This document shows positions 7,969-15,917 of a stretch of DNA of 64,000 nucleotides, piece after piece. How positions within the stretch are numbered: the first letter of the stretch is position 1; each line of letters opens with the position of its first letter. A program made the position numbers and the translations under genes. Where the stretch lies: positions 1 to 64,000 of the forward strand of contig NZ_JALDPT010000011.1 in assembly GCF_022695515.1 (NCBI RefSeq), given 5' to 3'. The notes beneath the pieces are model-generated. The model was given only the letters and a program-made list of their open reading frames with translations, was not told the origin of the DNA and did no database searches. Source of the DNA: Phenylobacterium aquaticum. GTDB taxonomy: Bacteria; Pseudomonadota; Alphaproteobacteria; Caulobacterales; Caulobacteraceae.

Positions 7969-8892
7969 CGACGCGCTCACGGACGGCGGGATGGCGTCGA
8001 GATCGAAGCCTTCCTGGCGAAGGTGCTGCAGCAACTGGCCAAAGTGATGGACCACCAAGGCTCCGCTTTGCAGCACGTTCGGCTTCTGCATGTGCTCCAG
8101 CGTGGTGAGATAGCCGCCCGGCGCCGCGACACAGCGGCCGAGGTCGAGCATGCGGCTGATCCGGCGGCGCATCGTCTCTCTCGGAATGAACAGTTTCGCC
8201 GCCAGCTCGGCTATGGTCACGGGCCGTCGAAGATTGTCAGGCGGCGGGGTGTCCGCGCCCGCATATCGCCAGGCCATGGTCGGGTCTTGGGTGATGGGCT
8301 CGGCGTTCGCGTGCATCAAGGCTGTGAACACCAAGGCGTCGAGCATTGAGCCGTGCGGCGCCACGCCGCTTTCGAGAACCCGCAGGATGAAATCGTCCAA
8401 GAGGTTGCGAACGGTCGATTCGCTGGGCGGATCGCCCTTGGCCCCGCGAACCGCGCCTTCGGGCAGCATCAGGCTGACATCGTAACCCAGGGCCTTGAGG
8501 TCAGCCACGACAGCCTCAACTGCCTGGCTTGCGCTTCGCCCCTCTGACGGCGCGAGCGGCGACGGCGTCGCCGCGACCCGCTGGGCGCTGACGCGTCGAC
8601 AAAAGCCCGCGGCCTCTAATTCCAGAACTTTCCGCCGGGTCGTTTCATACGGCAGCGCAAGAGACTGGGAGATGGCTCGGACGCTGATGGAGCGTTCCGC
8701 ATCATCGGGGCCGACACGACTGGCCTGGGTGATCGCCAGATGGATGACGGCTCGGACGAAGTCGCGATCATGGGCGGCGACAAGTCGGGCGGCGTCATTG
8801 ATCAGGAATTCGCAGACGCACCGAAAGACCAGCCTCTGCGTGCGTCGCCGAATATCTTCCGCACTCGGCTCCACAGTTCCGCCCCTCGCCAT
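7954..8892 (-). CDS. Protein with two predicted HTH segments
   Basis: A 312-residue cytoplasmic protein of no family I can name. Two separate stretches look like winged helix-turn-helix units: one near residues 68-100 (ISVRAISQSLALPYETTRRK) and one near 225-258 (VTIAELAAKLFIPRETMRRR). Both carry the pattern [LA]A-x-x-L-x-[IL]-P-x-E-T-x-R-R, so they look like an internal duplication. It is probably a DNA-binding regulator. The ATG at 8892 lacks a ribosome site; a GTG at 8874 with GAGGGG upstream is an alternative. It lies 88 bases downstream of the Cys/Pro repeat gene on the same strand. Confidence 0.75.
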   Translation of the reverse strand: MARGGTVEPSAEDIRRRTQRLVFRCVCEFLINDAARLVAAHDRDFVRAVIHLAITQASRVGPDDAERSISVRAISQSLALPYETTRRKVLELEAAGFCRRVSAQRVAATPSPLAPSEGRSASQAVEAVVADLKALGYDVSLMLPEGAVRGAKGDPPSESTVRNLLDDFILRVLESGVAPHGSMLDALVFTALMHANAEPITQDPTMAWRYAGADTPPPDNLRRPVTIAELAAKLFIPRETMRRRISRMLDLGRCVAAPGGYLTTLEHMQKPNVLQSGALVVHHFGQLLQHLRQEGFDLDAIPPSVSASGAAA

Positions 8893-8980
8893 TCGCAGTG
8901 GATTTGCGGGAACCGGGGCTTTGAAATCAAGGCCCGCGACGCCGGCGGATTATGGTTTTCTACATTGCCTGGCTTGAACT

Positions 8981-9880
8981 CTAGTAAACAGTGCCGCCGA
9001 CGCCGCCATCAAGACTCATGGTTGTAGCGATCGAGGACGATTCCGAGCGTTCTTCGTCCTCACGGTAGGCTGTGTAGGTCTCGGTCAGGGTCATGGTCAG
9101 GATCTTGATTCCCGCGCCGAAGCGCCGCAGCAGCGAGCGCTCGTTGCAATCGCGCGCGGGCTTCTGGGGCCGGCATTCCACCTTGCCGCCGGGGGCGTGA
9201 TAGAGCGCGTCGCCCTTGTGGCAGGTGAGCGTCTGGCCCCCGGAGAAGTCGGTTTCCCCCTTGTATTCGGCGATGGTCGCCTGCAGCCAGGTCCCGGCGA
9301 TGCAGCGATAGAGTTCGCCGTCATAGGCGTCTTCGATGTCGCGGTCGGGCGTCACCTGCGACGCCGGATGGGGAATGGTGCGGTCGTCGATGCAGACCGA
9401 CTGGATCACGACGCGCTTGGTGCGGGTCCGGGTCGCCTGATAGGCGGTGCGCTTCAAGCGCTTGCCGGTGTCGACGTTCAGGCCCTGGATCACCCCGCTG
9501 GCCATGGGCGGCGCATAGCCGCCCCCGCCGCCGCCGCCGCCGTAATAGACCGTGCTGCCCGAGCCGGAGCCCGAGCCTGCGCCGGCCGACGAGCCTGCGC
9601 TGGACGCCGCATTGGCGATCGCGATGCTGACCGTCGAGACGTTCACATTGATATTGCTGCGGAAATTATTGGTCGTGTCGCAGCAGGTGACGGGCGGCGT
9701 GGGGGTGGTGCAGCACGGCGGCGTGGGCGTCGTGCAGCAAGGCGGGGTCGGCGTCGTGCAACAGGGCGGCGTAGGCGTGCAGTTGCAGTCGCCCGCGATC
9801 GCGGCCACCGGCGCGGCGCCGGAAAAGATCAGAAGGGCCAGTCCCAGCAGGAAACCCAGAAGGCTCGTTCGCGTCGTCAT
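8981..9880 (-). CDS. Secreted Cys/Pro repeat protein of unknown function
   Basis: A 299-residue predicted secreted protein I do not recognise. A signal peptide (about residues 1-27) ends near PVAAIAG. It is followed by a tandem 8-residue repeat, TPTPPCCT, about four copies; then a Ser/Gly/Ala linker, an 8-glycine run and a globular part with six or more cysteines (CIDD, YRCIAG, LTCHKGD, VECRP, ARDCNE). The ATG at 9880 was chosen for the signal peptide and the GAAGGAGGGG box just upstream. The paired cysteines suggest disulphide cross-linking at the cell surface. The adjacent HTH gene may be co-transcribed. Confidence 0.75.
   Translation of the reverse strand: MTTRTSLLGFLLGLALLIFSGAAPVAAIAGDCNCTPTPPCCTTPTPPCCTTPTPPCCTTPTPPVTCCDTTNNFRSNINVNVSTVSIAIANAASSAGSSAGAGSGSGSGSTVYYGGGGGGGGYAPPMASGVIQGLNVDTGKRLKRTAYQATRTRTKRVVIQSVCIDDRTIPHPASQVTPDRDIEDAYDGELYRCIAGTWLQATIAEYKGETDFSGGQTLTCHKGDALYHAPGGKVECRPQKPARDCNERSLLRRFGAGIKILTMTLTETYTAYREDEERSESSSIATTMSLDGGVGGTVY
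9693..9788 (-). repeat. 24-bp coding tandem repeat (four units)
   Basis: Four head-to-tail 24-base units at 9693, 9717, 9741 and 9765, each encoding the 8-residue TPTPPCCT period of the secreted protein. The units are diverged at third positions and in the last copy. The unit length is a multiple of three, so copy-number change would keep the frame. Confidence 0.85.
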
Positions 9881-10059
9881 GGGACGGCCCCTCCTTCGCA
9901 AGGCCCCGCCGTTAAGCATGCAAGAAGCGCGCCGCCCGAGCGGCTCGCCTCGATCCGTCTCCCCCCGCCTGTCCCGATCCGGGACGTTTGGCGGCTGGCC
10001 CGTTTCTGCCTGCAAGCCCCATGCGGCCGCCTTTGGCCGCGTCCGGAGCTTGCTTCGAG

Positions 10060-10611
10060 ATGTCGGTGTTCCATTCAAATACGGAACGGTTGATAGACTA
10101 TTGGCGTAGCCGCGGCGGCGAAGGCCGTTTGCCCACGCGCATGGCCGTCAACCCCGCGGATTTCTCCGATCTGATCGCGCAAGTCTTCATCGTGGGACGC
10201 GTGGCGACCGGCATCTATCCGATCCGCCTGGCCGGCGCCTTCCTGGGTGAGCTGCACCACCGCGACCTGCGCCAGCAGAACGCGCTCAGCCTCTTCCGCG
10301 AACGCGACAAGCTGGAGATCAAGGCCGCACTTGAGGCCGCCCGCCGCCGTCCCGAGCCCGTGGTCGTCACCGTCGAGGCGCCGACCGAAGGGGCGTCGAT
10401 CAATATGGAAGTGCTGTTCGCCCCCCTGGCCACCGCCGAGGGCTCGCCGGAACGCTATCTGGGCCTCTATCAGCCGCTGAACATGGTCTCGCGCCTGCGC
10501 GGCCTGCCGGTCCAGGAATTCGCGGTGCGGTCCATCCGCAGCCTGGGCCCGGCCAATGAGGAAACGCCTCGCCTGCGGCTGGCCACCCTGGACGGCCGCC
10601 GCATCGCCTGA
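10060..10611 (+). CDS. PAS-domain protein (PAS_5 type)
   Basis: A 183-residue cytoplasmic protein resembling the short alphaproteobacterial PAS family (Pfam PAS_5 / PF07310). The features are a conserved opening (LIDYWRSRGGEGRLPTR), FSDLIAQVFIV in the middle of the fold, IRLAGAFLGELHHRDLR, and a C-terminal strand rich in short hydrophobics. Such proteins lack an output domain, and their ligand is generally unknown. The ATG at 10060 matches the start of homology; GGAG lies about 12 bases upstream. It is divergent from the secreted repeat protein. Confidence 0.8.
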   Translation: MSVFHSNTERLIDYWRSRGGEGRLPTRMAVNPADFSDLIAQVFIVGRVATGIYPIRLAGAFLGELHHRDLRQQNALSLFRERDKLEIKAALEAARRRPEPVVVTVEAPTEGASINMEVLFAPLATAEGSPERYLGLYQPLNMVSRLRGLPVQEFAVRSIRSLGPANEETPRLRLATLDGRRIA

Positions 10612-10675
10612 CGCGCGCCGTCGGCGCAGCTAAGCTAGACTTCGATTCCGGCGTTCGCCGGCGCAGGAGGTCCGC

Positions 10676-11587
10676 TTGGCCGGCAGTCAGGATTTCGCTC
10701 TCGATCCCCGCAACGCGACGGCGCTGGTCTGGCTGAACGGCCAGCTCGTGCCGAAGTCCGAGGCCCGCGTCTCGATCTTCGACGCAGGCTTCGTGCTGGG
10801 CGACGGGGTCTGGGAGGGCTTGCGCCTTCACAAGGGCCGCCTGCTGTTCCTCGACACCCACCTCGACCGCCTGTTCGAGGGCGCGGCGGCGATCGAGCTC
10901 GACATCGGCCTGACCCGGCAGGGCGTGATTGACGCCCTCCACGCGCTGTTCGCCGCCAATGACATGACCGATGGCGTCCATATCCGCCTGATGGTCACCC
11001 GCGGCGAGAAGTCGGCCGCCAATCAGGACCCGCGCAATGCGCTCGGCCGGCCGACCGTCGTCATTGTCGCCGAGTGGAAGACGCCCAGCCCCGCCATCGC
11101 CACCCGCGGCCTGTCGCTGGCCACCGTCTCGGTGCGCTGCACGCCGCGCGAAATGTTCGACATGCGGCTCAATTCCCATAGCCGGCTGAACCTGATCCTC
11201 GCCCTGCAGGAAGGCATTCGGGCCGGCGCAGACGAGGCCCTAATGCTGGACCCGGCGGGCAATATCGCCAGTTGCAACGCCACCAACTTCTTCTGGGTGC
11301 GCGACGGCCAGCTGCGCACCTCCCGCGACGACTTCTGCTTCAACGGGGTGACGCGGGCCAATGTGATGGATCTGGCCCGCGCCAACGCCATCCCCTTCGT
11401 TCAGGGCGACTTCCCGCCCGAGGACGCCCGCCTGGCCGACGAGGCCTTCGTCACCGGCACCTTCGGGGGCCTGACGCCGGTGCGCGAGATCGACGGCCGC
11501 CCGCTGCCCGCCGCCCTGCCCGGTCCGCTCACCACGCGACTGCGCGCGCTCTATGAAGCGCTCAAGGACGCCGAGGCGGCCCGGTGA
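10676..11587 (+). CDS. Class-IV aminotransferase-like protein
   Basis: A 303-residue member of the fold-type IV PLP family (branched-chain and D-amino acid aminotransferases, aminodeoxychorismate lyase). It shows SIFDAGFVLGDGVWEGLR, the THLDRL motif and NATNFFWVRDG. It starts at TTG 10676, five bases after AGGAGG. The region that normally carries the PLP lysine reads RLNSHSRLNLILA (about 164-176) and has no lysine; the usual position appears to be Asn166. The protein may therefore not be an ordinary transaminase. It overlaps the sulfotransferase-like gene by four bases (GTGA), so the two are probably made together. Confidence 0.87.
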   Translation: MAGSQDFALDPRNATALVWLNGQLVPKSEARVSIFDAGFVLGDGVWEGLRLHKGRLLFLDTHLDRLFEGAAAIELDIGLTRQGVIDALHALFAANDMTDGVHIRLMVTRGEKSAANQDPRNALGRPTVVIVAEWKTPSPAIATRGLSLATVSVRCTPREMFDMRLNSHSRLNLILALQEGIRAGADEALMLDPAGNIASCNATNFFWVRDGQLRTSRDDFCFNGVTRANVMDLARANAIPFVQGDFPPEDARLADEAFVTGTFGGLTPVREIDGRPLPAALPGPLTTRLRALYEALKDAEAAR

Positions 11588-12345
11588 GCGCGCCTGAGCC
11601 CGTCCGGATCGCCATGTGGTCGGGACCGCGCAACATCTCCACGGCCATGATGCGGTCCTTTGAGAACCGAGCCGACACCGCTGTGGTCGACGAGCCCTTC
11701 TATGCCGCCTATCTGGCGACCACCGGCCTGGATCATCCGATGCGGGATGAGGTGCTGGCCTCGCAGCCCACCGACTGGCGGGCGGTCGCCCGGGCCATGG
11801 CCGGTCCCGCCCCCGGCGGCGCGGCGGTCTTCTACCAGAAGCACATGACCCACCACATGACCCCGGAGGTCGACCTCGGCTGGACGGCCGCCTGCCGCAA
11901 CGCCTTCCTGATCCGGGCGCCAGAGCCGGTGCTCGCCAGCTACACCGCCAAGCGCGAGCAGGTCACCCTGGCCGACATCGGCTTCGAGCGGCAGAGAGCG
12001 CTCTTCGAACGCGAAGCCGACCGGCTGGGCGCCGCGCCGCCGGTGGTCGAGGGCCGCGATGTGCTGGCCGCCCCGCGCGCGACCCTGACCGCCCTGTGCC
12101 AGGCTCTGGGGCTCGGGTTCGACGACGCCATGCTGGCCTGGCCCGCCGGCCCCCGGGATACGGACGGGGTCTGGGCGCCGGCCTGGTACGACGCCGTCAA
12201 TCGCTCGACCGGCTTCGAACCGCCGCCCGCCGTCGCCCCCACCCTGAACCTGAGCGACGATCTGCGCCGGATCGCTGAGGCCGCGCGCCCCCATTACGAG
12301 CGCCTGGCCGCCTTCAGGATTCGCCCTGCAACCCAGGCGGATTGA
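11584..12345 (+). CDS. Sulfotransferase-like P-loop protein
   Basis: A 253-residue P-loop protein of the sulfotransferase superfamily. The likely phosphosulfate loop is WSGPRNISTAMM (about residues 12-23) and the second nucleotide-binding stretch RAPEPVLASY (about 111-120). GVWAPAWYDAVNRSTGF (about 196-212) is a conserved C-terminal block. It starts at GTG 11584, inside the stop of the aminotransferase-like gene. From memory, a plant protein family named BCAT-like has this domain fused N-terminal to the same aminotransferase-like domain, which argues the two bacterial products work together. The acceptor is unknown. Confidence 0.82.
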   Translation: MSAPEPVRIAMWSGPRNISTAMMRSFENRADTAVVDEPFYAAYLATTGLDHPMRDEVLASQPTDWRAVARAMAGPAPGGAAVFYQKHMTHHMTPEVDLGWTAACRNAFLIRAPEPVLASYTAKREQVTLADIGFERQRALFEREADRLGAAPPVVEGRDVLAAPRATLTALCQALGLGFDDAMLAWPAGPRDTDGVWAPAWYDAVNRSTGFEPPPAVAPTLNLSDDLRRIAEAARPHYERLAAFRIRPATQAD

Positions 12346-12397
12346 CCGCGCCCCCGTCAGGCGGGAGGATCGGCGTGGTCTGGGGCGGGGTTTGGCG

Positions 12398-13099
12398 ATG
12401 ACATATGCAATCAAGTGGGCCTCGGCCCTCACCGCGCTGGCCCTGCTCGCCGCGCCGGCAGCCCAGGCCGCGCCGAGCGCGATGCTGAGCACCGCGGAGA
12501 AGCTGACCCTCAAGGGCAAGAAGGGCGAGAGCCTGTTCCGGCCGGGCTATGTGCTGGGCGAGTACACCGGCGCTTCGGGAGGCGTCGCGTCCTCGACCCG
12601 GGCGGCGGGCGTCTACGCCAAGGACAAGCTGAAGGCCGACTTCACGGTCATGCGCCCTGGCTGGTCCGCCCCGGTGACCGTCACCTGCTCAGGCGGCCAG
12701 AGCCGGCTCGGTCTCGGTTGGATCACTTTCAAGCGCGACACCCTCGACTATATCTGCGAGTTCGGCGGCACTGCGCCGGCGGGCGCGACCTTTGCGCTCG
12801 CCATGACCAAGGGCGGTTTCCTGCAGGAAATGGCTCAGCCCCAGCGGGCCGGCGAGCTGCAGTACGGCGGAGTGACCCTTCGCGCTCAGACCAAGTTCCT
12901 GGGCGGGCTGCCGATGGGCGGCGGGGGCGCCACCAGCTATGTCTTCAGCAAGGGCGAGCAGGAGATCGGCGGGCTGCAGCTCAACGCCTTCCCGCCGGCC
13001 TTTTATCTGCCGCCGCAAGGCTCGGCGGATCGCGACGCCGCCGCGATCCTGTCCCTGATCCTGTTCTATTTCCGCGACCCGGGTCGCCAGGACCACTAG
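12398..13099 (+). CDS. Secreted protein of unknown function
   Basis: A protein of about 233 residues with a clear signal peptide (hydrophobic stretch then AAPAAQAAPS). The mature part is beta-rich, with two cysteines and a Gly-rich segment near LPMGGGGATSY. I do not recognise a family. The ATG at 12398 follows GGGGCGGGG; a TTG six bases earlier is an alternative. It converges with the aldo/keto reductase gene, and the two stop codons share the palindrome CTAG at 13096-13099. Confidence 0.7.
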   Translation: MTYAIKWASALTALALLAAPAAQAAPSAMLSTAEKLTLKGKKGESLFRPGYVLGEYTGASGGVASSTRAAGVYAKDKLKADFTVMRPGWSAPVTVTCSGGQSRLGLGWITFKRDTLDYICEFGGTAPAGATFALAMTKGGFLQEMAQPQRAGELQYGGVTLRAQTKFLGGLPMGGGGATSYVFSKGEQEIGGLQLNAFPPAFYLPPQGSADRDAAAILSLILFYFRDPGRQDH

Positions 13100-14052
13100 G
13101 CGAGTTCGGTCGAGCTCGCCCAGTCGAGCCGCGCCAGGTCCTGCTCGGTCAGCTTCAGGCGGGCCGAGCCCATCAACTCGGTCAGCTGCTCGACGCTGGT
13201 CGCTGAGGCGATCGGGCCGGTCAGGCCCGGCTGGGCCATGACCCAGGCGAGCGCCACCTGAGCCGGGGTGGCGCTGTGGATCGCCGAAACCTCGTCCAGC
13301 ACCGCCAGGATCCGCAGGCCGCGCTCGTCGAGATAGCGCTTCACGCCGCGACCGCGCGGGCTCTTGGCCAGATCGGTCTCAGAGCGGTACTTGCCGGTCA
13401 GGAAGCCGGAGGCCAGGCCGTAATAGGGGATCACCCCGACCTCGTTCTCGATGCAGAGCTGCTGCATCCCGGCCTCGAAGCCCGCGCGGTCGTAGAGATT
13501 GTAGAGCGGCTGTTCGCTCTGGTACCGGGCCAGGCCCTTGGCGGCGCTGATGTCCAGGGCCGACTTCAGCCGCGCGGGCTCGAAGTTCGAGGCGCCAATG
13601 GCGCGGACCTTCCCGGCCTTGACCAGGCGGTCATAGGCCTCGGCCGTCTCTTCCTGACGGGTCTCGGGATCGTCGCGGTGCGACTGGTAGAGATCGATGA
13701 CGTCGGTCTGCAGGCGCTTGAGCGAGGCCTCCACGGCCTCGACCATGTACTTGGCCGACAGCCCCTTCATCCCCTCGCCCATCTCCGAGCCGAGCTTGGT
13801 CATCAGCACGACCTTGTCGCGCTTGCCGCTGGCCTTGAACCAGTTCCCGATGACCGTCTCCGACGCCCCGCCGCCGCAGGGCGCCCAGCGGGAATAGACG
13901 TCGGCGGTGTCGACGGCGTTGAACCCGCCGTCGACAAAGGCGTCGAGGATGGCGAACGAGGTGGGCTCGTCCGCCGTCCAGCCGAAGACATTGCCGCCCA
14001 GGACGAGCGGCGCGATCTTCAGGTCCGATTTCCCTAGGCGGCGCAGCTCCAT
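13096..14052 (-). CDS. Aldo/keto reductase
   Basis: A 318-residue NADPH-dependent aldo/keto reductase with a TIM barrel. The catalytic tetrad can be read: Asp in NAVDTADVY, Tyr in the same segment, Lys in VVLMTKLGSEMG and His in LYQSHRDDP. The cofactor-binding end has GPIASATSVEQL. It belongs to the group related to general stress protein 69 and YhdN. The substrate is not predictable. It lies 27 bases downstream of the GMC oxidoreductase on the same strand, so the two oxidoreductases may share a transcript. Confidence 0.93.
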   Translation of the reverse strand: MELRRLGKSDLKIAPLVLGGNVFGWTADEPTSFAILDAFVDGGFNAVDTADVYSRWAPCGGGASETVIGNWFKASGKRDKVVLMTKLGSEMGEGMKGLSAKYMVEAVEASLKRLQTDVIDLYQSHRDDPETRQEETAEAYDRLVKAGKVRAIGASNFEPARLKSALDISAAKGLARYQSEQPLYNLYDRAGFEAGMQQLCIENEVGVIPYYGLASGFLTGKYRSETDLAKSPRGRGVKRYLDERGLRILAVLDEVSAIHSATPAQVALAWVMAQPGLTGPIASATSVEQLTELMGSARLKLTEQDLARLDWASSTELA

Positions 14053-14079
14053 CCCATCTCTCCCTGGCGCGTGGCGGGT

Positions 14080-15735
14080 CTAGGCCGCCTTCTGACCGTC
14101 GTCATACACCGGCGCGTCGTCGGCGGGCAGAGGCGCCTTGCCACGAAGCAGATCGGAGGCCTTCTCGGCGATCATGATGGTCGGTGCATTGGTGTTGCCG
14201 CCGACCAGGGTCGGCATGACCGAGGCGTCGATGACCCGCAGGCCCTCGATGCCCTGGACCTTCAGCTCCTCGTCGACCACCGCCATGGGATCGCCCTTGG
14301 GGCCCATGCGGCAGGTGCCGACCGGATGATAGATGGTCTCGGCCGCGGTCTTGATCCAGGCGTCCAGCTCCTCGTCGGTCTGGACCGACTTGCCGGGGAA
14401 CAGCTCCTGGGAGCGATAGGGATCCAAAGCCGACTGCTCGGCGACCTTGCGCATCATCTTGACGCCTTCGCGCAGCGCCCGGCGGTCTTCCTCGGTCGAG
14501 AGGTAGTTGGCGAAGATCGCCGGATCGTCGAACGGATCGGCCGAGCGCAGGCCCACCCGGCCGCGGCTCTCGGGGCGCAGCTGACAGACGTGGAAGGTGA
14601 AGCCGTCCTTCGGCACGGCGACCTTGCCGTGGTCCTGCATGACCGCCAGCACGACGTGCACCTGCAGGTCGGGACGGTCGAGGTCGGGGCGCGACTTCAG
14701 GAAGGCGCCCGACTCCAGGGCGTTCTGGCGGCCAAGGCCCTTCTTGAACAGCAGGTAGTTCAGGCCGACGAACAGGGTCTTGATGCCCTTGCGCATCGAA
14801 TAGATCGTGATCGGCTTGGGGCATTCCCAGGACAGGCAGCAGTCCAGGTGGTCCTGCAGGTTCTGGCCGACGCCCTTCAGGGCCTTGACCACCGGGATGC
14901 CGTGCTTGCCGAGCTCCTCGGGATCGCCGATGCCCGACAGCTGGAGGATCTGCGGCGACTGCACCGCGCCGGCGCAGAGCAGCACCTCACGGCCGGCATG
15001 CACGACCTTCTTTTCCTTGGTCTTCTCGTCGGCGTACTCGACGCCCACGGCCTTGCCGTTCTCGATGATGATCCGGGTCGTCCGCGCGCCGGTCAGGCAG
15101 GTCAGGTTCGGGCGGTTCAGCACCGGGTGGAGATAGCCCCGGGCCGCGCTCCAGCGCTCGCCGTCCTTGATGGTCAGCTGGTAGGGCCCCCAACCTTCCT
15201 GCTGGAAGCCATTGAAATCGTTGGTGACCAGATGGCCGGCCTGCTTGCCGGCGTCGATGGCGGCCTTGTAGATCGGGTTGGGCGTCGAGGCCCGCGAGAC
15301 CGACAGGGGCCCCTCCCCGCCATGATAGGCGTCGCCGCCGCCCTCGATGCTTTCCGAGCGCTTGAAGTAGGGCAGCACGTCCTTGTAGGACCAGCCGTTC
15401 AGGCCCATCTGGCGCCACTGGTCGTAGTCGCGGGCGTGGCCGCGGATGTAGATCATGCCGTTGATCGAGGACGACCCGCCCCAGCCCTTGCCGCGCGGCC
15501 ACCAGAGCTTGCGGTTGTTCAGCTGCGGCTCCGGCTCGGTCCAGAAGCCCCAGTTGTAGGTGTTCTTGGTCGGCAGCAGCGAGCCCACGCCGGCGGGCAT
15601 GCGCACCAGCAGGGAATTGTCCTTCACCCCGGCTTCCAGCAGCAGGACCTTGACGTCCGCATCCTCGGTCAGACGGTTGGCCAGAACGCAGCCGGCCGAG
15701 CCCGCCCCGATGATGATGTAGTCGTAGCGGTCCAT
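14080..15735 (-). CDS. GMC family FAD-dependent oxidoreductase (choline dehydrogenase-like)
   Basis: A 551-residue flavoprotein of the glucose-methanol-choline family. The N-terminal FAD fold shows IIIGAGSAGCVLANRL, the second family signature is GSSSINGMIYIRGH, and the C-terminal active-site pair is HPVGTCRMG (His) plus NTNAPT (Asn). It resembles choline dehydrogenase BetA in length, but no betB or betI neighbour is present, so the substrate is probably another alcohol. It has no signal peptide. It precedes the aldo/keto reductase on the same strand. Confidence 0.93.
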   Translation of the reverse strand: MDRYDYIIIGAGSAGCVLANRLTEDADVKVLLLEAGVKDNSLLVRMPAGVGSLLPTKNTYNWGFWTEPEPQLNNRKLWWPRGKGWGGSSSINGMIYIRGHARDYDQWRQMGLNGWSYKDVLPYFKRSESIEGGGDAYHGGEGPLSVSRASTPNPIYKAAIDAGKQAGHLVTNDFNGFQQEGWGPYQLTIKDGERWSAARGYLHPVLNRPNLTCLTGARTTRIIIENGKAVGVEYADEKTKEKKVVHAGREVLLCAGAVQSPQILQLSGIGDPEELGKHGIPVVKALKGVGQNLQDHLDCCLSWECPKPITIYSMRKGIKTLFVGLNYLLFKKGLGRQNALESGAFLKSRPDLDRPDLQVHVVLAVMQDHGKVAVPKDGFTFHVCQLRPESRGRVGLRSADPFDDPAIFANYLSTEEDRRALREGVKMMRKVAEQSALDPYRSQELFPGKSVQTDEELDAWIKTAAETIYHPVGTCRMGPKGDPMAVVDEELKVQGIEGLRVIDASVMPTLVGGNTNAPTIMIAEKASDLLRGKAPLPADDAPVYDDGQKAA

Positions 15736-15917
15736 GCGCGGTCCTGCCCTGAACAGTGTTTAGTTGGCCGGAACTTACAAGCCTCGCCGGAGGTGGCAAG
15801 ACGCGACGCGGGGTCAGGATGGAGAAAGTTGACGCCCGCGTCACGCTTGGCCGAGGGGAAGGCTCGCGCCGGGCGGGGAAATCCCGCTAAACAGGACCCA
15901 CAGCCAGGAGCCCGCCC

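Noticed and set aside
9693..9788. Regular 24-bp repeats, considered as a CRISPR array
   Set aside because: No spacers; units abut each other and code for an 8-residue protein repeat in frame.
12415..13206. 263-residue frame overlapping the secreted protein at 12398-13099
   Set aside because: Arg-rich shadow frame without signal peptide; the overlapping frame has a signal peptide and ribosome site.
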